The notes: generated by a model not told the origin, from the letters alone. A stretch of 64,000 bases of DNA from Shewanella sediminis HAW-EB3 (GCF_000018025.1 NC_009831.1:3844001-3908000); one strand, 5' to 3'; shown: positions 8,294 through 17,766, counted from the first letter of the stretch. Translations and numbers: made by a program.

Positions 8294-9589
8294 CTAAAAG
8301 CTCCACTTAAGCTGTACAAATCCAAGTGTCGCAGCCGTTTTGCCAAACAGGCTATCGCTACTGCCGTCGAAGCGTTGCAGTACCATTAATAGTTGCCAGT
8401 CATCGGCCAGAGAGTAACTGCCGTTTGCCCCGATAAAATAGGAGCCATCCTGGTAATAGCTGGTCGTCAAGGTTAATCGGCTGAGGGATGAGATATCGAA
8501 ACCCAGATCGAAATAGTAGGTCCAATCGGTAAAGCTCAAGGTTCTGGCCGTCAACGGCAGATTAAGGTAAAGCAAGGCGCTATCTGACTCAGTCGGATTT
8601 GATATATGCAGGACCGAACCTCTGATCAACCAATTACGCCTGCCGATAAAACTGTAATCGGCCTCGAGTGTCGAAACACTGGTCGCCTCCAACTCATCAG
8701 GAGAGAGCGCTGACAGAGAAGGGGATATAGAGATCGGCCTGAAAAGTCCCCCCCTGTCGGAGATATTAGATGGCAGCCTATTTATACCACTTTCAACTTC
8801 AGGCAATCTTGGCCAATGATCATAGATAGGATCGAAATAGGTAAACTCCCCACGAAAGCCCGCACCGGATATATCACCCGCAAAGCCTGCCCCTAAGATG
8901 CGGTCGAAGCCGGATTTACCCAGTAATAACTGCATATCCCAACCATCTGAATTAAACAGGTATCGCGCCGCAAAGCTATTGAGGTCGCTGTCCTGATTGG
9001 GGTTATATACAAGATTGAGTGAACTGGCAAAACCCAGTTTTCGACTAATCAGCACCGCATCTGCGCCGGCACGTTCCTCATAATCGAAGTCGTAAATCGA
9101 GTAGGCATTAAAAATATCATTGGGGTTCCACAAGGTTGTCATGGCCCAATTGATGCGAAAACGCCCCACCCTCAGCTGCCAATCATCCCCTGGCGACCAA
9201 TTAACATATGCACGATCAAACTGACTATTGCCGACCCAGCCATCCCTGTCCATCCAGGTCGATGACATCTCCCAATACCCCGGGTCAAACTCGATTAAAT
9301 CTCCATAACCCGGCGTTTTCGAGGTATCCCCGTAGAAGACTCTATTCCTCATGCCGATATTGATTCTTAACGAACTGTCGAATCGATATTCAAAGTTGAA
9401 TCTTTGATGCAGCAGGTGATCGCTAAGATCCGCGCTGGTATCGGGAAAGGTGCCTGTGCCCATATATTTCACATAACCATCGAGATCCCAGTTCGAGGCG
9501 GGCTCGAGGCCGGGAATGGGAGCGGCTCGGCTCTGTGTAGCGGCTAATGCCACTATAAGAGATAAACAACAACCCCAAACAGGCTTCAT
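8294..9589 (-). CDS. Outer-membrane beta-barrel protein of a LolA/ABC cluster
   Basis: This 431-residue protein has a Sec signal peptide (hydrophobic to about residue 22, SRA-AP). Amphipathic strands fill the rest, and the C-terminus is LGFVQLKWSF, ending in Phe as barrel substrates of the BAM machinery do. Aromatic-rich strands such as FRINWAMTTLWNPNDIFN are reminiscent of porin-like proteins found next to RND or ABC exporters. I cannot assign a precise family. Its start overlaps the ATPase stop by 4 nt (ATGA), so it is translationally coupled and last in a five-gene unit with a LolA-like protein and an FtsX-type ABC transporter. It may be the outer-membrane exit or acceptor of that system. 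Confidence 0.75.
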   Translation of the reverse strand: MKPVWGCCLSLIVALAATQSRAAPIPGLEPASNWDLDGYVKYMGTGTFPDTSADLSDHLLHQRFNFEYRFDSSLRINIGMRNRVFYGDTSKTPGYGDLIEFDPGYWEMSSTWMDRDGWVGNSQFDRAYVNWSPGDDWQLRVGRFRINWAMTTLWNPNDIFNAYSIYDFDYEERAGADAVLISRKLGFASSLNLVYNPNQDSDLNSFAARYLFNSDGWDMQLLLGKSGFDRILGAGFAGDISGAGFRGEFTYFDPIYDHWPRLPEVESGINRLPSNISDRGGLFRPISISPSLSALSPDELEATSVSTLEADYSFIGRRNWLIRGSVLHISNPTESDSALLYLNLPLTARTLSFTDWTYYFDLGFDISSLSRLTLTTSYYQDGSYFIGANGSYSLADDWQLLMVLQRFDGSSDSLFGKTAATLGFVQLKWSF

Positions 9590-10269
9590 TGAGCTCTGTC
9601 CTCGGTCAACTGACCATCTTCGAATACGATCACCCTTCTGGCCCGTTTTATCACCCTGGGATCATGGGTCGAGAAGATAAAGGTTGTGCCCTCCTTCTCG
9701 TTGAGCTGCTGCATTATATCGAGTAGTTCCGCCGTGCTTTTAGCATCCAGATTAGCCGTTGGCTCATCGGCCATCACAAATCTGGGGCTCGGTGCTAATG
9801 CTCGCGCGACGGCCACTCTCTGTTGCTGCCCGCCGGAGAGTTTCGATGGTATTTTATGTAACTGATCCCCGAGCCCGACCTGATTCAACAAGGCGATAGC
9901 CCGCGCTCTGCACTCCTTCTCACTGTGTCCCTGCAGTTGCATCACAAATTCAACATTTTCAAGGGCTGTCAGTACCGGCAACAAGCTATAGTCCTGAAAG
10001 ATAAAGCCGATATTGTCACGCCGAAAGGCAATAAGTGCCTGATCTTTTAGTGAGCAAATATCGATGCCGTCAATAACCACGGTACCGGCACTAGGGATAT
10101 CTATGCCGCCAATCATATTCAGCAGCGTGGTTTTACCAGAGCCAGATGGCCCCATTACAGCCACAAACTCCCCCTGTTCAATACTCAAGTCGAGCTGCTT
10201 TACCGCATGAACAGGAAAATCCGTATCCTGATTATAAGTTTTACGAAGCTGAGTCGTTTGAATACTCAT
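9586..10269 (-). CDS. ABC transporter ATPase, LolD/MacB type
   Basis: This is the nucleotide-binding subunit of an FtsX-type ABC system. Visible motifs are Walker A GPSGSGKTT, the Q-loop region FIFQDYSLLP, the signature LSGGQQQRVAVARAL, Walker B FVMADEPTANLD and the H-switch FSTHD. ATG 10269 (MSIQTTQL) is preferred over ATG 10287, because GAGGGAGAGA lies just upstream of it. It overlaps the barrel gene by 4 nt and follows the two FtsX permease genes by about 130 nt on the same strand. LolD-like subunits power lipoprotein release, whereas MacB-like ones act as mechanotransducers. The LolA-like protein in the cluster favours a lipid or lipoprotein substrate, by inference. Confidence 0.9.
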   Translation of the reverse strand: MSIQTTQLRKTYNQDTDFPVHAVKQLDLSIEQGEFVAVMGPSGSGKTTLLNMIGGIDIPSAGTVVIDGIDICSLKDQALIAFRRDNIGFIFQDYSLLPVLTALENVEFVMQLQGHSEKECRARAIALLNQVGLGDQLHKIPSKLSGGQQQRVAVARALAPSPRFVMADEPTANLDAKSTAELLDIMQQLNEKEGTTFIFSTHDPRVIKRARRVIVFEDGQLTEDRAQ

Positions 10270-10403
10270 ACCCGTTCTCTCCCTCATCTTAGCGACTAGT
10301 CATAACGAACTTCTTGCCCAAATATCAACTGAAAATATTGACTAAAATCATTAGCTAAATTTAAACCGCTACCGCAATGATAATTCAAATTCTGTCTGTT
10401 CTA

Positions 10404-11642
10404 TCAATGCTTTTCAGCCATGGCATCGACAGGGCGTTGTTTCAAAATCTGCCTCGCCGGGTACAGGGCCGCTAACACGCAGACCAGCACCACAGTAATA
10501 AAGATGTAACGATACTCGCTAGCGGCGACCTGCGGATACAGTGTGGTATCGACACCAAATGCGCCCAAGCCTTCCGCCATATTACCCAGAGGAATACCGG
10601 TAATTTGCAACAGCTCTACTAAAGCTAAGCTGGACACCAGTCCTATGGTTGCTCCTGTTACACCAAGCAGGCTAGTCTCAAATATAATCAGTGCAAACAC
10701 CTTATGCTTCTGCATACCCACCGCCATCAACACCCCAAACTCTCTGGTTCTCTCAAACACAGACATCAACATGATATTGACCACGCCAAACCCCATGGCT
10801 GAGACAAATATGCCCAGTAAGATGGCATTACTCGGTCCCATCTGAGCGATAATTGACGCCAACATAGGTTGTATCTGCTGCCAGTCTCTGACGTTGTTCT
10901 CATTAGAGGTGATTAACCGGATTTTGTCCCTCACCATGACTGCTAAGGCATTTGACATGCTGTTGCTGTCATCGAGTAACACAGCTATCTCATGACTGCC
11001 TTCAATACCTGCCATAGCAATCAGATCGGATCGCCTCACATAGATATTGCCATCGTCGAAACTAGTGGAGGGGGTGCTGAAAATACCTGAAACTCTGAAG
11101 GCTGCACCTGTGACATCTTTGTCTGCATCACTGAAGGTGATCACGACCTTAGAGCCTAACTTTAACCGCAGGCGTTGTGCCGTTTTTGATGACACCACGA
11201 CAGGATGGCGCCCTTCTGCTGGTAACCAACTGCCCTCTTTAACGCTTGAAGCTATCGGTGTCACCCTGGCTTCTGCGTCGATATCGACACCATTGACCCG
11301 CACACCGCGGGATGACCGCGCCGAGGCCACCATGCCATCGACAATAAATCGCTCAGACCAGGCGATGACTTCACTCATTCTCTCCAGCTCGGCAGTGATC
11401 CGCTCAGGCTCAACAATGGTCAGATTAATTTCCGGGTTATCGACAAAACCTTGATGATGAACCTGAACATGGCTGGTCTGCCAGGAGATGGCATTGTCGA
11501 TCATATTGCCATACATACCGTTCATAAAACCTATCATGGTAACGACACCAATTAAGCCAAAAGCCATCGCGGACAACATGATCGAGGTGCGTAATTTATT
11601 GCGCCATAGGTTACGCCAAGCCAGTTTAATTAACATGGCCAC
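10404..11642 (-). CDS. FtsX/MacB-type ABC permease (second copy)
   Basis: This 412-residue protein has one N-terminal membrane helix (about 20-42, after LAWRNLWRNKLRTS). A large periplasmic domain follows (about 45-265), then three C-terminal helices (about 270-400) with the FtsX-family stretch MSVFERTREFGVLMAVGM. It begins with the same LIKLAWRNLWR motif as the upstream permease, so the pair arose by duplication and probably forms a heterodimer, as LolC/LolE do. Its start lies inside the upstream gene's end (17-nt overlap), which indicates coupled translation. Confidence 0.88.
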   Translation of the reverse strand: MAMLIKLAWRNLWRNKLRTSIMLSAMAFGLIGVVTMIGFMNGMYGNMIDNAISWQTSHVQVHHQGFVDNPEINLTIVEPERITAELERMSEVIAWSERFIVDGMVASARSSRGVRVNGVDIDAEARVTPIASSVKEGSWLPAEGRHPVVVSSKTAQRLRLKLGSKVVITFSDADKDVTGAAFRVSGIFSTPSTSFDDGNIYVRRSDLIAMAGIEGSHEIAVLLDDSNSMSNALAVMVRDKIRLITSNENNVRDWQQIQPMLASIIAQMGPSNAILLGIFVSAMGFGVVNIMLMSVFERTREFGVLMAVGMQKHKVFALIIFETSLLGVTGATIGLVSSLALVELLQITGIPLGNMAEGLGAFGVDTTLYPQVAASEYRYIFITVVLVCVLAALYPARQILKQRPVDAMAEKH

Positions 11643-12909
11643 CTCCCTTTAACGCGGTAACCAGATCGAGACGGTAGATCCGCCACAGGGGATAGAGTAA
11701 GCACAGCAACATTAACCCAAGCACAATAAGAATCTGATCGATAAACAGCCAAGGTGATAACAGCATTGGAAGGATAGGCTCCCAGCCCAACTCCAGCATC
11801 ATCTCGGCAGTTTCGCCGGTTAACTCAATAGGGTGATAATGGAACCACACCACCAGAGGGGTTCCGAGCGCCAACCCTATCGTGACCCCAAGTAGCGAGA
11901 TAAAGCTCGATTCAAGTATCACCAGACCAAGCAACTTGGCCCTTACTAACCCGGTGGCCATCATCACACCGAACTCTCGATAACGCTCAAGCGTCATCAT
12001 TAAAATAGTGGCAAAGAGTCCAAAACCCACCACACCATAAAGCAGATACATCATAAAAATGCCTCCCGCCTTATCCATGGCGATCTGCTGCGCCATCTCG
12101 GGAGCGAGATCTTCCCAGTCACGTACATTTACCTGACTCTTCCCATTTCTATCCAGTAAAGAGTGCTGCGAGCTGTTCTTTAGCAAAGTGGCTGAATAAG
12201 CACGCTGCAGATCGGCCATCGTCTGTTCGAGTTTGGTCAGCTCCCTGGTATCGATAACCCATGCAGAAACCTGCTCACCCGTGCTAAACAGTGTTTGTGA
12301 CAATGGCAGTGGCATATAGATAAGCAGGTTATCCAGCTGAGGCAGGGGGAAATGTACTATTCCTTTAATCTTGTAGAGCCCCGCTGCGGTCTGGCCCCGA
12401 TAGCCCTGCCCATACAGCACTAGCTCATCACCCACAGTCAAAGAGAGATAATCGGCAAGTCCCTGACCGACTAGTACCGACTTGTCATCGGCCTTGATAA
12501 ACTCACCCTCAACCACTTTATCGGAGATACTTGAGTATTCATCTTCAAGGGCTGGCATAACCCCCAGTACCATTACCCCTTTTGATTTATCGCCGGCAGC
12601 CGCTAAAGCAAACGACTCCAGCCTGGGTAATATTCGCTCCACATCATCCAGTTTTCGGGCGGCGGCGATAAATTCATCGGTTGCCGGGAGGAGATCTTCA
12701 ATGCTCTGACTCTCCGCAAACTCAACATGCTGTAACTGAATCAACCCGGTTGAAAATTTAGCACTGTTCTCGATATTATTGGCATAACTCCCCTCCTGCA
12801 TACTTCGCATAAACAGAGAAAGAAGCAGTGCCAACGCCAGCGCCATTGCCGTTAAAATGGTGCGCCGCTTCTGCCGCCACAGATTTCGCCAAGCCAGTTT
12901 GATTAACAT
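11626..12909 (-). CDS. FtsX/MacB-type ABC permease (first copy)
   Basis: This 427-residue permease has the architecture of its neighbour: an N-terminal helix, a periplasmic domain of about 220 residues, then three helices containing MMTLERYREFGVMMATGL. It overlaps the second permease gene by 17 nt and follows the LolA-like gene by 56 nt. The pair with the LolD-like ATPase should form an inner-membrane complex that takes substrate from the membrane outer leaflet. Substrate identity is not shown. Confidence 0.88.
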   Translation of the reverse strand: MLIKLAWRNLWRQKRRTILTAMALALALLLSLFMRSMQEGSYANNIENSAKFSTGLIQLQHVEFAESQSIEDLLPATDEFIAAARKLDDVERILPRLESFALAAAGDKSKGVMVLGVMPALEDEYSSISDKVVEGEFIKADDKSVLVGQGLADYLSLTVGDELVLYGQGYRGQTAAGLYKIKGIVHFPLPQLDNLLIYMPLPLSQTLFSTGEQVSAWVIDTRELTKLEQTMADLQRAYSATLLKNSSQHSLLDRNGKSQVNVRDWEDLAPEMAQQIAMDKAGGIFMMYLLYGVVGFGLFATILMMTLERYREFGVMMATGLVRAKLLGLVILESSFISLLGVTIGLALGTPLVVWFHYHPIELTGETAEMMLELGWEPILPMLLSPWLFIDQILIVLGLMLLCLLYPLWRIYRLDLVTALKGGGHVN

Positions 12910-12965
12910 AAGATTTCCTTAAAAGGAACGAGATCCTAGAACCTAGACACTAGGACCGCATTAGA

Positions 12966-13733
12966 CTAATCCCTTAATTCTTTCATCTGCTGTTGCGAGA
13001 AAAAGTCATCGCCAATATCAAAATTAAACTGAGCTTCATGGGTGATAAGCTCGGTTCTCTGATCGGGTTTATCGGCAGGGATCATCGTCATACGGGTTGC
13101 AATATTGCGACCGCCCAGCTCCTTAACATCATAGGTTTCCATGGTATTAACCAACTCATCAAACTCATCGATAAATTCAACTTTACGCTGCAGGTAGGTC
13201 TGCTTCGATATCCATAATCTCACCTTACTCCAAACCACTGGAGCGTCGGGTTTCGCGATGGCGTCGATAACCCAGGTGTTATCGTTATCGAACAGCTCCT
13301 CTTTGATTAATTTATGCTCATAATCCACCACGATAGAGGACTGATTGATCAGGTCGTCATTGGTAAAATCTGATCCCATCCAGGATTGACTTAACATCGA
13401 GGGGGCAATTTTAATGACTCGCTCGATACTCGGGATCCAGCTCCACATCTCTTTTTGACGCTTTAAAGATGCACTACCTTTATCTTTCGCCGGAGCGGTA
13501 ACCAGAACCAATGACAGATCCTGACCTTTGGTCCAGCTTTTCATACTCATGGTGCGGGTCCAGTCGGGGCGAATGATCTTCATGGTCGCCACCGAATAGC
13601 TAGAATCGCCGCGCATCTGTTCATCTGACCTATCTACGATATCTGACGCAGTTTCTGCGTTCACATAACCAGATACAAAAACAGTTAATAACATCCCTGA
13701 TAATAGGCTTTTTATCATGACCCATAGACGCAT
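12966..13733 (-). CDS. LolA-like outer-membrane lipoprotein-sorting protein (COG2834)
   Basis: This 255-residue periplasmic protein has a signal peptide ending VNA near residue 26. The mature part has the open-barrel LolA-like pattern: a helix with DEQMRG, then strands including MKIIRPDWTRTMSMKSW, and the family segment KDKGSASLKRQKEMWSWIP. Such proteins carry lipids or lipoproteins across the periplasm. GGAG (13745-13742 on the minus strand) places the start at ATG 13733. It is the first gene of the five-gene unit, so it is probably the periplasmic carrier of that ABC system. It is unlikely to be the housekeeping LolA, which is shorter and sits elsewhere in most gammaproteobacteria. Confidence 0.82.
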   Translation of the reverse strand: MRLWVMIKSLLSGMLLTVFVSGYVNAETASDIVDRSDEQMRGDSSYSVATMKIIRPDWTRTMSMKSWTKGQDLSLVLVTAPAKDKGSASLKRQKEMWSWIPSIERVIKIAPSMLSQSWMGSDFTNDDLINQSSIVVDYEHKLIKEELFDNDNTWVIDAIAKPDAPVVWSKVRLWISKQTYLQRKVEFIDEFDELVNTMETYDVKELGGRNIATRMTMIPADKPDQRTELITHEAQFNFDIGDDFFSQQQMKELRD

Positions 13734-14380
13734 ATTGAAACTCTCCAGTTATCTGTTCCAGCCCCAAAAAACAGAGCAAGTAAACCTAACCCTATCCAAC
13801 TATAACCCATTGAGCACAAAACGAAACACTGATTGAAGTTGGGAAAGTAAATTAACGATTTTTTGATTTAGAGTGGAATTTAAAAATATTTTTTGCCGTC
13901 AAAAAAATGAGTAATCTAAGGTAACCACCTCCTTCAGATTATCTTATGGCTAATTTAAAGCAATGAATGCTGTTCTTAGGCTAAATTCAGGCAAGAAGGA
14001 TGCCTTGCCCCTTGGGCTCAGCCCTGGTCACCCTCACAAAAATTAACCTTTAGATCACATCAGACCACTTAAATATTAAATCTTTTTACAAGATATGGGC
14101 GACTCGGCCTCAATCTTGATTTGTGAAATAGGTTATTGTTTTTACTTATTTCGTCAAAAAAGCAATCCACTGACACTTGTCAATTCCCTGTCGGCTGGGT
14201 GTTTTTATGCGCCAATTTTCTGCCTCACGTTGTAATTTTTTTGTTTGCCAACGAATTTTTTACTCGGTATGGTTCGCTTAAATCAAGGTGCGAAACACTT
14301 TGATACATTGATTGGCAGCAACATTTCACTTCGTAAAGTGCCAATGATATGCGGGCATCAAGCCTCATACTCATTACCTG
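13734..14380. other. Intergenic region upstream of the riboswitch
   Basis: No credible gene is seen. It should hold the divergent promoters of the LolA-like operon and the riboswitch leader. Small hairpins are visible: AATCT/AGATT (about 13911-13939), GGCAAG/CTTGCC (about 13989-14009) and GGGCTcAGCCC (about 14012-14023). Long A/T stretches occur near 13857-13900 and 14130-14260. No promoter matches consensus well enough to call. Confidence 0.5.
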
Positions 14381-14478
14381 CTCTACGATAAAGGCAAAAC
14401 CGGGGTAACCCGGCGACGCAAAACCAGTGCCCAGGCAGAGATGCGGGGGTCGAACGGTTACCGAAAAGAGTAGGAGTG
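14381..14478 (+). ncRNA. c-di-GMP-I riboswitch (GEMM-I)
   Basis: The conserved core is present in order. AAGGCAAAACC (14391-14401) is followed by a perfect stem CCGGG/CCCGG closed by a GTAA (GNRA) tetraloop. Next come GACGCAAAACC (14414-14424), then a second arm ending in CGGTTACCGA (about 14454-14463). The outer stem pairs CTCTAC (14381-14386) with GTAGGAG after position 14469. These match the ligand-binding and tetraloop-receptor architecture of the c-di-GMP-I class. It lies about 100 nt before the start of a secreted adhesin-like gene and should make its expression depend on c-di-GMP. Direction (on or off) cannot be read with certainty. Confidence 0.88.
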
Positions 14479-14481
14479 TTC

Positions 14482-14556
14482 AGGGCCTTGGCCCTATTCG
14501 TTCGTTCCGCTCACTTGCCTGTCATTATTTTCGAGCTATTGAGGCCTTTTAGCCTC
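14482..14556 (+). promoter_or_regulatory. Candidate expression-platform hairpins of the riboswitch
   Basis: AGGGCC-TT-GGCCCT (14482-14495) and GAGGC/GCCTC (14541-14545/14552-14556) lie between the aptamer and the ribosome-binding site ACGGAG (about 14564-14569). Neither is followed by a clear T-run. Control may therefore act through Rho, hairpin competition or access to the ribosome-binding site rather than a simple intrinsic terminator. Confidence 0.4.
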
Positions 14557-14576
14557 TGAACGTACGGAGATCTATT

Positions 14577-17495
14577 ATGGATCATTCATATATTCCAACG
14601 CGCTTTCCCCTGAATAAATTGAGTCTGTTGGTCTTGCTTGCCTGCTCGGCAACTTTGACGTCCCAGGCCAATGCCGAAGCACAACTCACCCCCAACCAGA
14701 TCAACGGTACAATAAAATTTACTAACACCAATCCGCAAATTGTTAATGAACTGTCCACCACTGGTGCAGCCAAGGGGATCGCCTACAGCTATATTCGCGC
14801 CGATAGTGTCGACCACACCCCGATCCTGAATAACACTGCCAACATACCCGGTAACAAGGGGATGACTCAGAATTTCCAGTTGACTGTCGAGTCTTCTGAG
14901 AGCGGTATTCAATATTCGGTTAAGCCTGATCTGCGAATGGATAATTACGGCGAACGTTACCTTATGTCGCCTACCCTATCCACCCCGGTACAGCCGGAGC
15001 CGGCGACCGATGCTTCGGTCGTTTTTGAGCAGTGTGCATCACTGTTGGATATTCAATTTAAAAGCAGCCAGGGCGAACCTGTTGCCGTCAACGGCGGCTA
15101 TACCCTGGCCTATCAGGAAACCACTGCCGGCTCGAATCGCTTTGAACTCAAGGCTCAGGATTTCGCATTTCCTAACGGCACCAGCCAAGAGTTTTTGACG
15201 ATACAAAGCCATGACGGTGTCACCAAGGTGAACGTCATGTATAACTTTGGCCTCGATGCTTTCAGCGACACCGTACGTAACATGTGCGAAGTTAAGGTAA
15301 CCGCAGCCTGTGATACTGTGGTTCCGGTCGAGTGTGTGATCGATGACGGAGCTATGGAGCTGGGCGCTATCGAAGGTGATATTGACGTCGTTGGTGAAGA
15401 GGTACTCGATAGTGGTTACCTGTCACGTATCTATGCCACGAATGGCCCATACCTCAACTACCGCATCGATCATGTTGGTGGTGCTGGCCAATATACTCTT
15501 GAAAATTTGGTTCCAAGTGATGTGGTATCTCCGGGCATTGGCTATTTTGTCTATGGTGAAATGGCGCTGCGCAAAGGATACCAGACTGAATATCTGCGTA
15601 CTCCCTTCCTTAACAGCAGAAATGGCAGAGTGATGGTCGCCGCCGGTGAAACCGTCGATCTGGCAGACACTCTGGTACTGAAGCCCGGCTATGTAAATGG
15701 CCAGATAACGTTAGCGGGCCCTGAAGGCAATGGTACAAACAACGGCCTTGCCGACCTGTATCGAGATGCCGACAGAGACAACAATGCCGATGGCATTCCT
15801 GATTATATCTACCTGTCAAACTCTCATGTCATGGCTTCCGGTAGCTATATCAAAAGCGAAGGCGCGACCTATGATGCTACAGGTGGCTTGGCTCGTGCCG
15901 GATTTAGCGGGCAATTTAATGCCGAAAGCGGTGAGTTCAATGGTGATTATGAGTTGATCCTGGGAGGCTTGGCGGGCGAACCCTCTAAATGGAATGTCGG
16001 CGACTTTAAGCTAAGCTTCCTCGATACTGCAACAGCGAACACCAATGGCAGTTATCAAAACTCACAATTGCGGATCCGGGACCTTGTTATCCCGCTACAA
16101 GATATCATCCCAGGTCAGAGCCAGACCGTCGACAGAAGCTATTGTTTTAATGATATCCAGTTAGCGTACAAGTCCACTTCTGGCGTTTTCTACCGACCAA
16201 ACCTGAGAGCCATCGGCCGTTTCCAAGGTAGCGATTTTCAGGAAGAACAAGCCAACTATCAGGTCACTGTCGATAGCGCTTACGGTACCCCGCTCTATGC
16301 GTCTACCGCAGCAGCAAATGGCCTGGTGGTGATGACTTTGCCTCAGGGTGCATACGACATTACCCCGCAGGTCAGAGCATTGAATCCCAACGGCGGCGAA
16401 ACCTTAGCCGAACTGCCTCCGGTCACTCTGGATGTAGGTTGTGGTCAGGTAGTGAAGGCTTCGACCGAGATTCAGGTCAGTGTAGGTGAGCTTCCGCAGG
16501 AGACCAGCGGTGATACCTTAGTGATCACGGCCAACGTGAACACCGAAACCCCTATCGCCAAGGTTGACTATGTGAAAAATGGCGAAGACCCAGTGGTTGT
16601 CTGTACGCAAGACTGCGCCGAAGATGGTGTAGTCAACGTTGAGGTTCCGCTGGATGAAGGTGACAATAACATCACAGTAACGGCCACTAACGAAGCCGGT
16701 ACCGAGGCATCTGTATCAGCCGATGTGACCTATACGCCAGAGCAGCCAGCTGAACCAGAACTCCCCAGCTATGACGAGCTGAAATTTGTTCGCTGCAACA
16801 ATGTAGGGGCGCAGGTTTCGGTACTGGAAAGTGGCGCTCAGGTAGACTTTGACATCCTGGCCGTAGGCGGCGTTGGCAAGCTGAACTACGACTGTGATTC
16901 CGCCAGTGGCAGCGAGTTCGCTCTGGGCAGAACCCCCGTTAGCTGCTCGGTCAACGACACCGATGGACACAGCGCCCAGTGTGATTTCAAGGTCGAGGTT
17001 ACCGACACCTGTGAAGCTGACGACAGCCTGCCTAAGCTAAGTCATATAGTAGAAACTGATACCCTTTGGTCACCTAACCACAAAATGACCGATATCGGCT
17101 TCGAGCTGAAGGTCAACAGCTGTGACCGTCAATTGAAATCAAGCCTGGAGACGACCGTGTGGAGTGATGAGCGTGAAGTTCCACAACCCGGTTCTGGTGA
17201 TGGCAGATTTGCTCCGGATGCCAAGTTCAGTGGTGATGCTTTACGTCTTCGTCAGGAGCGTAGTGGTAATCAGGACGGTCGAGTCTATCTGATACTCACA
17301 CAGGGGCAGGATGCCGATGAGCAGGACGCATATACCTGTAGCACAGTAGTCGTACCACACGGTAAGAGCAAGAGTGCCAAAGCCGACATTCAGGCTCAGG
17401 CCGAATACGCCCTCGACTATTGTCAGGCCAACGGCGCAGCACCAACGGAATACTTTCTGCATGGTGTTAGCAAGGAGATTGGTCCTAAGCAGTAA
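14577..17495 (+). CDS. Large secreted protein with Ig-like and HYR domains, under c-di-GMP riboswitch
   Basis: This 972-residue protein has a signal peptide cleaved near A33 (SQANA-EAQ). The N-terminal 630 residues are beta-rich and Cys-poor, with no recognised family. An Ig-like segment follows (about 640-720, NNITVTATNEAGTEASVSAD) and a Pro-rich hinge (TPEQPAEPELP). Then comes an HYR-like domain with paired cysteines (about 740-815, ending DGHSAQCDFKVEV). A C-terminal domain with the LWSPNHKM motif closes the protein. SPNHKM domains commonly follow HYR repeats in secreted surface proteins. There is no LPxTG, PEP-CTERM or T9SS tail and no beta-barrel, so release or non-covalent attachment is likely. 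With c-di-GMP control a biofilm or matrix role is inferred. A strong terminator follows. Confidence 0.8.
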   Translation: MDHSYIPTRFPLNKLSLLVLLACSATLTSQANAEAQLTPNQINGTIKFTNTNPQIVNELSTTGAAKGIAYSYIRADSVDHTPILNNTANIPGNKGMTQNFQLTVESSESGIQYSVKPDLRMDNYGERYLMSPTLSTPVQPEPATDASVVFEQCASLLDIQFKSSQGEPVAVNGGYTLAYQETTAGSNRFELKAQDFAFPNGTSQEFLTIQSHDGVTKVNVMYNFGLDAFSDTVRNMCEVKVTAACDTVVPVECVIDDGAMELGAIEGDIDVVGEEVLDSGYLSRIYATNGPYLNYRIDHVGGAGQYTLENLVPSDVVSPGIGYFVYGEMALRKGYQTEYLRTPFLNSRNGRVMVAAGETVDLADTLVLKPGYVNGQITLAGPEGNGTNNGLADLYRDADRDNNADGIPDYIYLSNSHVMASGSYIKSEGATYDATGGLARAGFSGQFNAESGEFNGDYELILGGLAGEPSKWNVGDFKLSFLDTATANTNGSYQNSQLRIRDLVIPLQDIIPGQSQTVDRSYCFNDIQLAYKSTSGVFYRPNLRAIGRFQGSDFQEEQANYQVTVDSAYGTPLYASTAAANGLVVMTLPQGAYDITPQVRALNPNGGETLAELPPVTLDVGCGQVVKASTEIQVSVGELPQETSGDTLVITANVNTETPIAKVDYVKNGEDPVVVCTQDCAEDGVVNVEVPLDEGDNNITVTATNEAGTEASVSADVTYTPEQPAEPELPSYDELKFVRCNNVGAQVSVLESGAQVDFDILAVGGVGKLNYDCDSASGSEFALGRTPVSCSVNDTDGHSAQCDFKVEVTDTCEADDSLPKLSHIVETDTLWSPNHKMTDIGFELKVNSCDRQLKSSLETTVWSDEREVPQPGSGDGRFAPDAKFSGDALRLRQERSGNQDGRVYLILTQGQDADEQDAYTCSTVVVPHGKSKSAKADIQAQAEYALDYCQANGAAPTEYFLHGVSKEIGPKQ

Positions 17496-17517
17496 CCCAT
17501 AAGATACCGCTAAAAAT

Positions 17518-17544
17518 AAAATGCCTGCTTGTCAGGCATTTTTT
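17518..17544 (+). terminator. Intrinsic terminator of the secreted-protein gene
   Basis: ATGCCTG (17521-17527) and CAGGCAT (17533-17539) form a stem with a 5-nt loop, preceded by A residues and followed by T at 17540-17544. It sits 22 nt after the stop at 17495. Confidence 0.9.
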
Positions 17545-17766
17545 ATGGGCATCAGCCCCTTTCTCAGCACCAAGTGTTCATCATGTGTATCCCAATAATA
17601 GGTTTCAATCATAAAAATTTAGTTCCGCATTAGTACTAGAACATATCGGGTGAAAAACTTAACAATTATAGGTATGAGATTACAATAAAAATGCCGTTCA
17701 CAACTTCCATATTGTTCGCAAGGGGTGAAGAACATAGTTAGATTGAATATCTACGTAGAATAACAG

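Noticed and set aside
11047..11454. 135-codon plus-strand frame inside an ABC permease gene
   Set aside because: It is a shadow of a clear FtsX-type permease on the minus strand.
14012..14023. Another copy of the CAGCCYTGAGC repeat near 14018
   Set aside because: The string GGGCTCAGCCCTGG shares only CAGCCCTG and lacks GAGC; it is a separate small palindrome.
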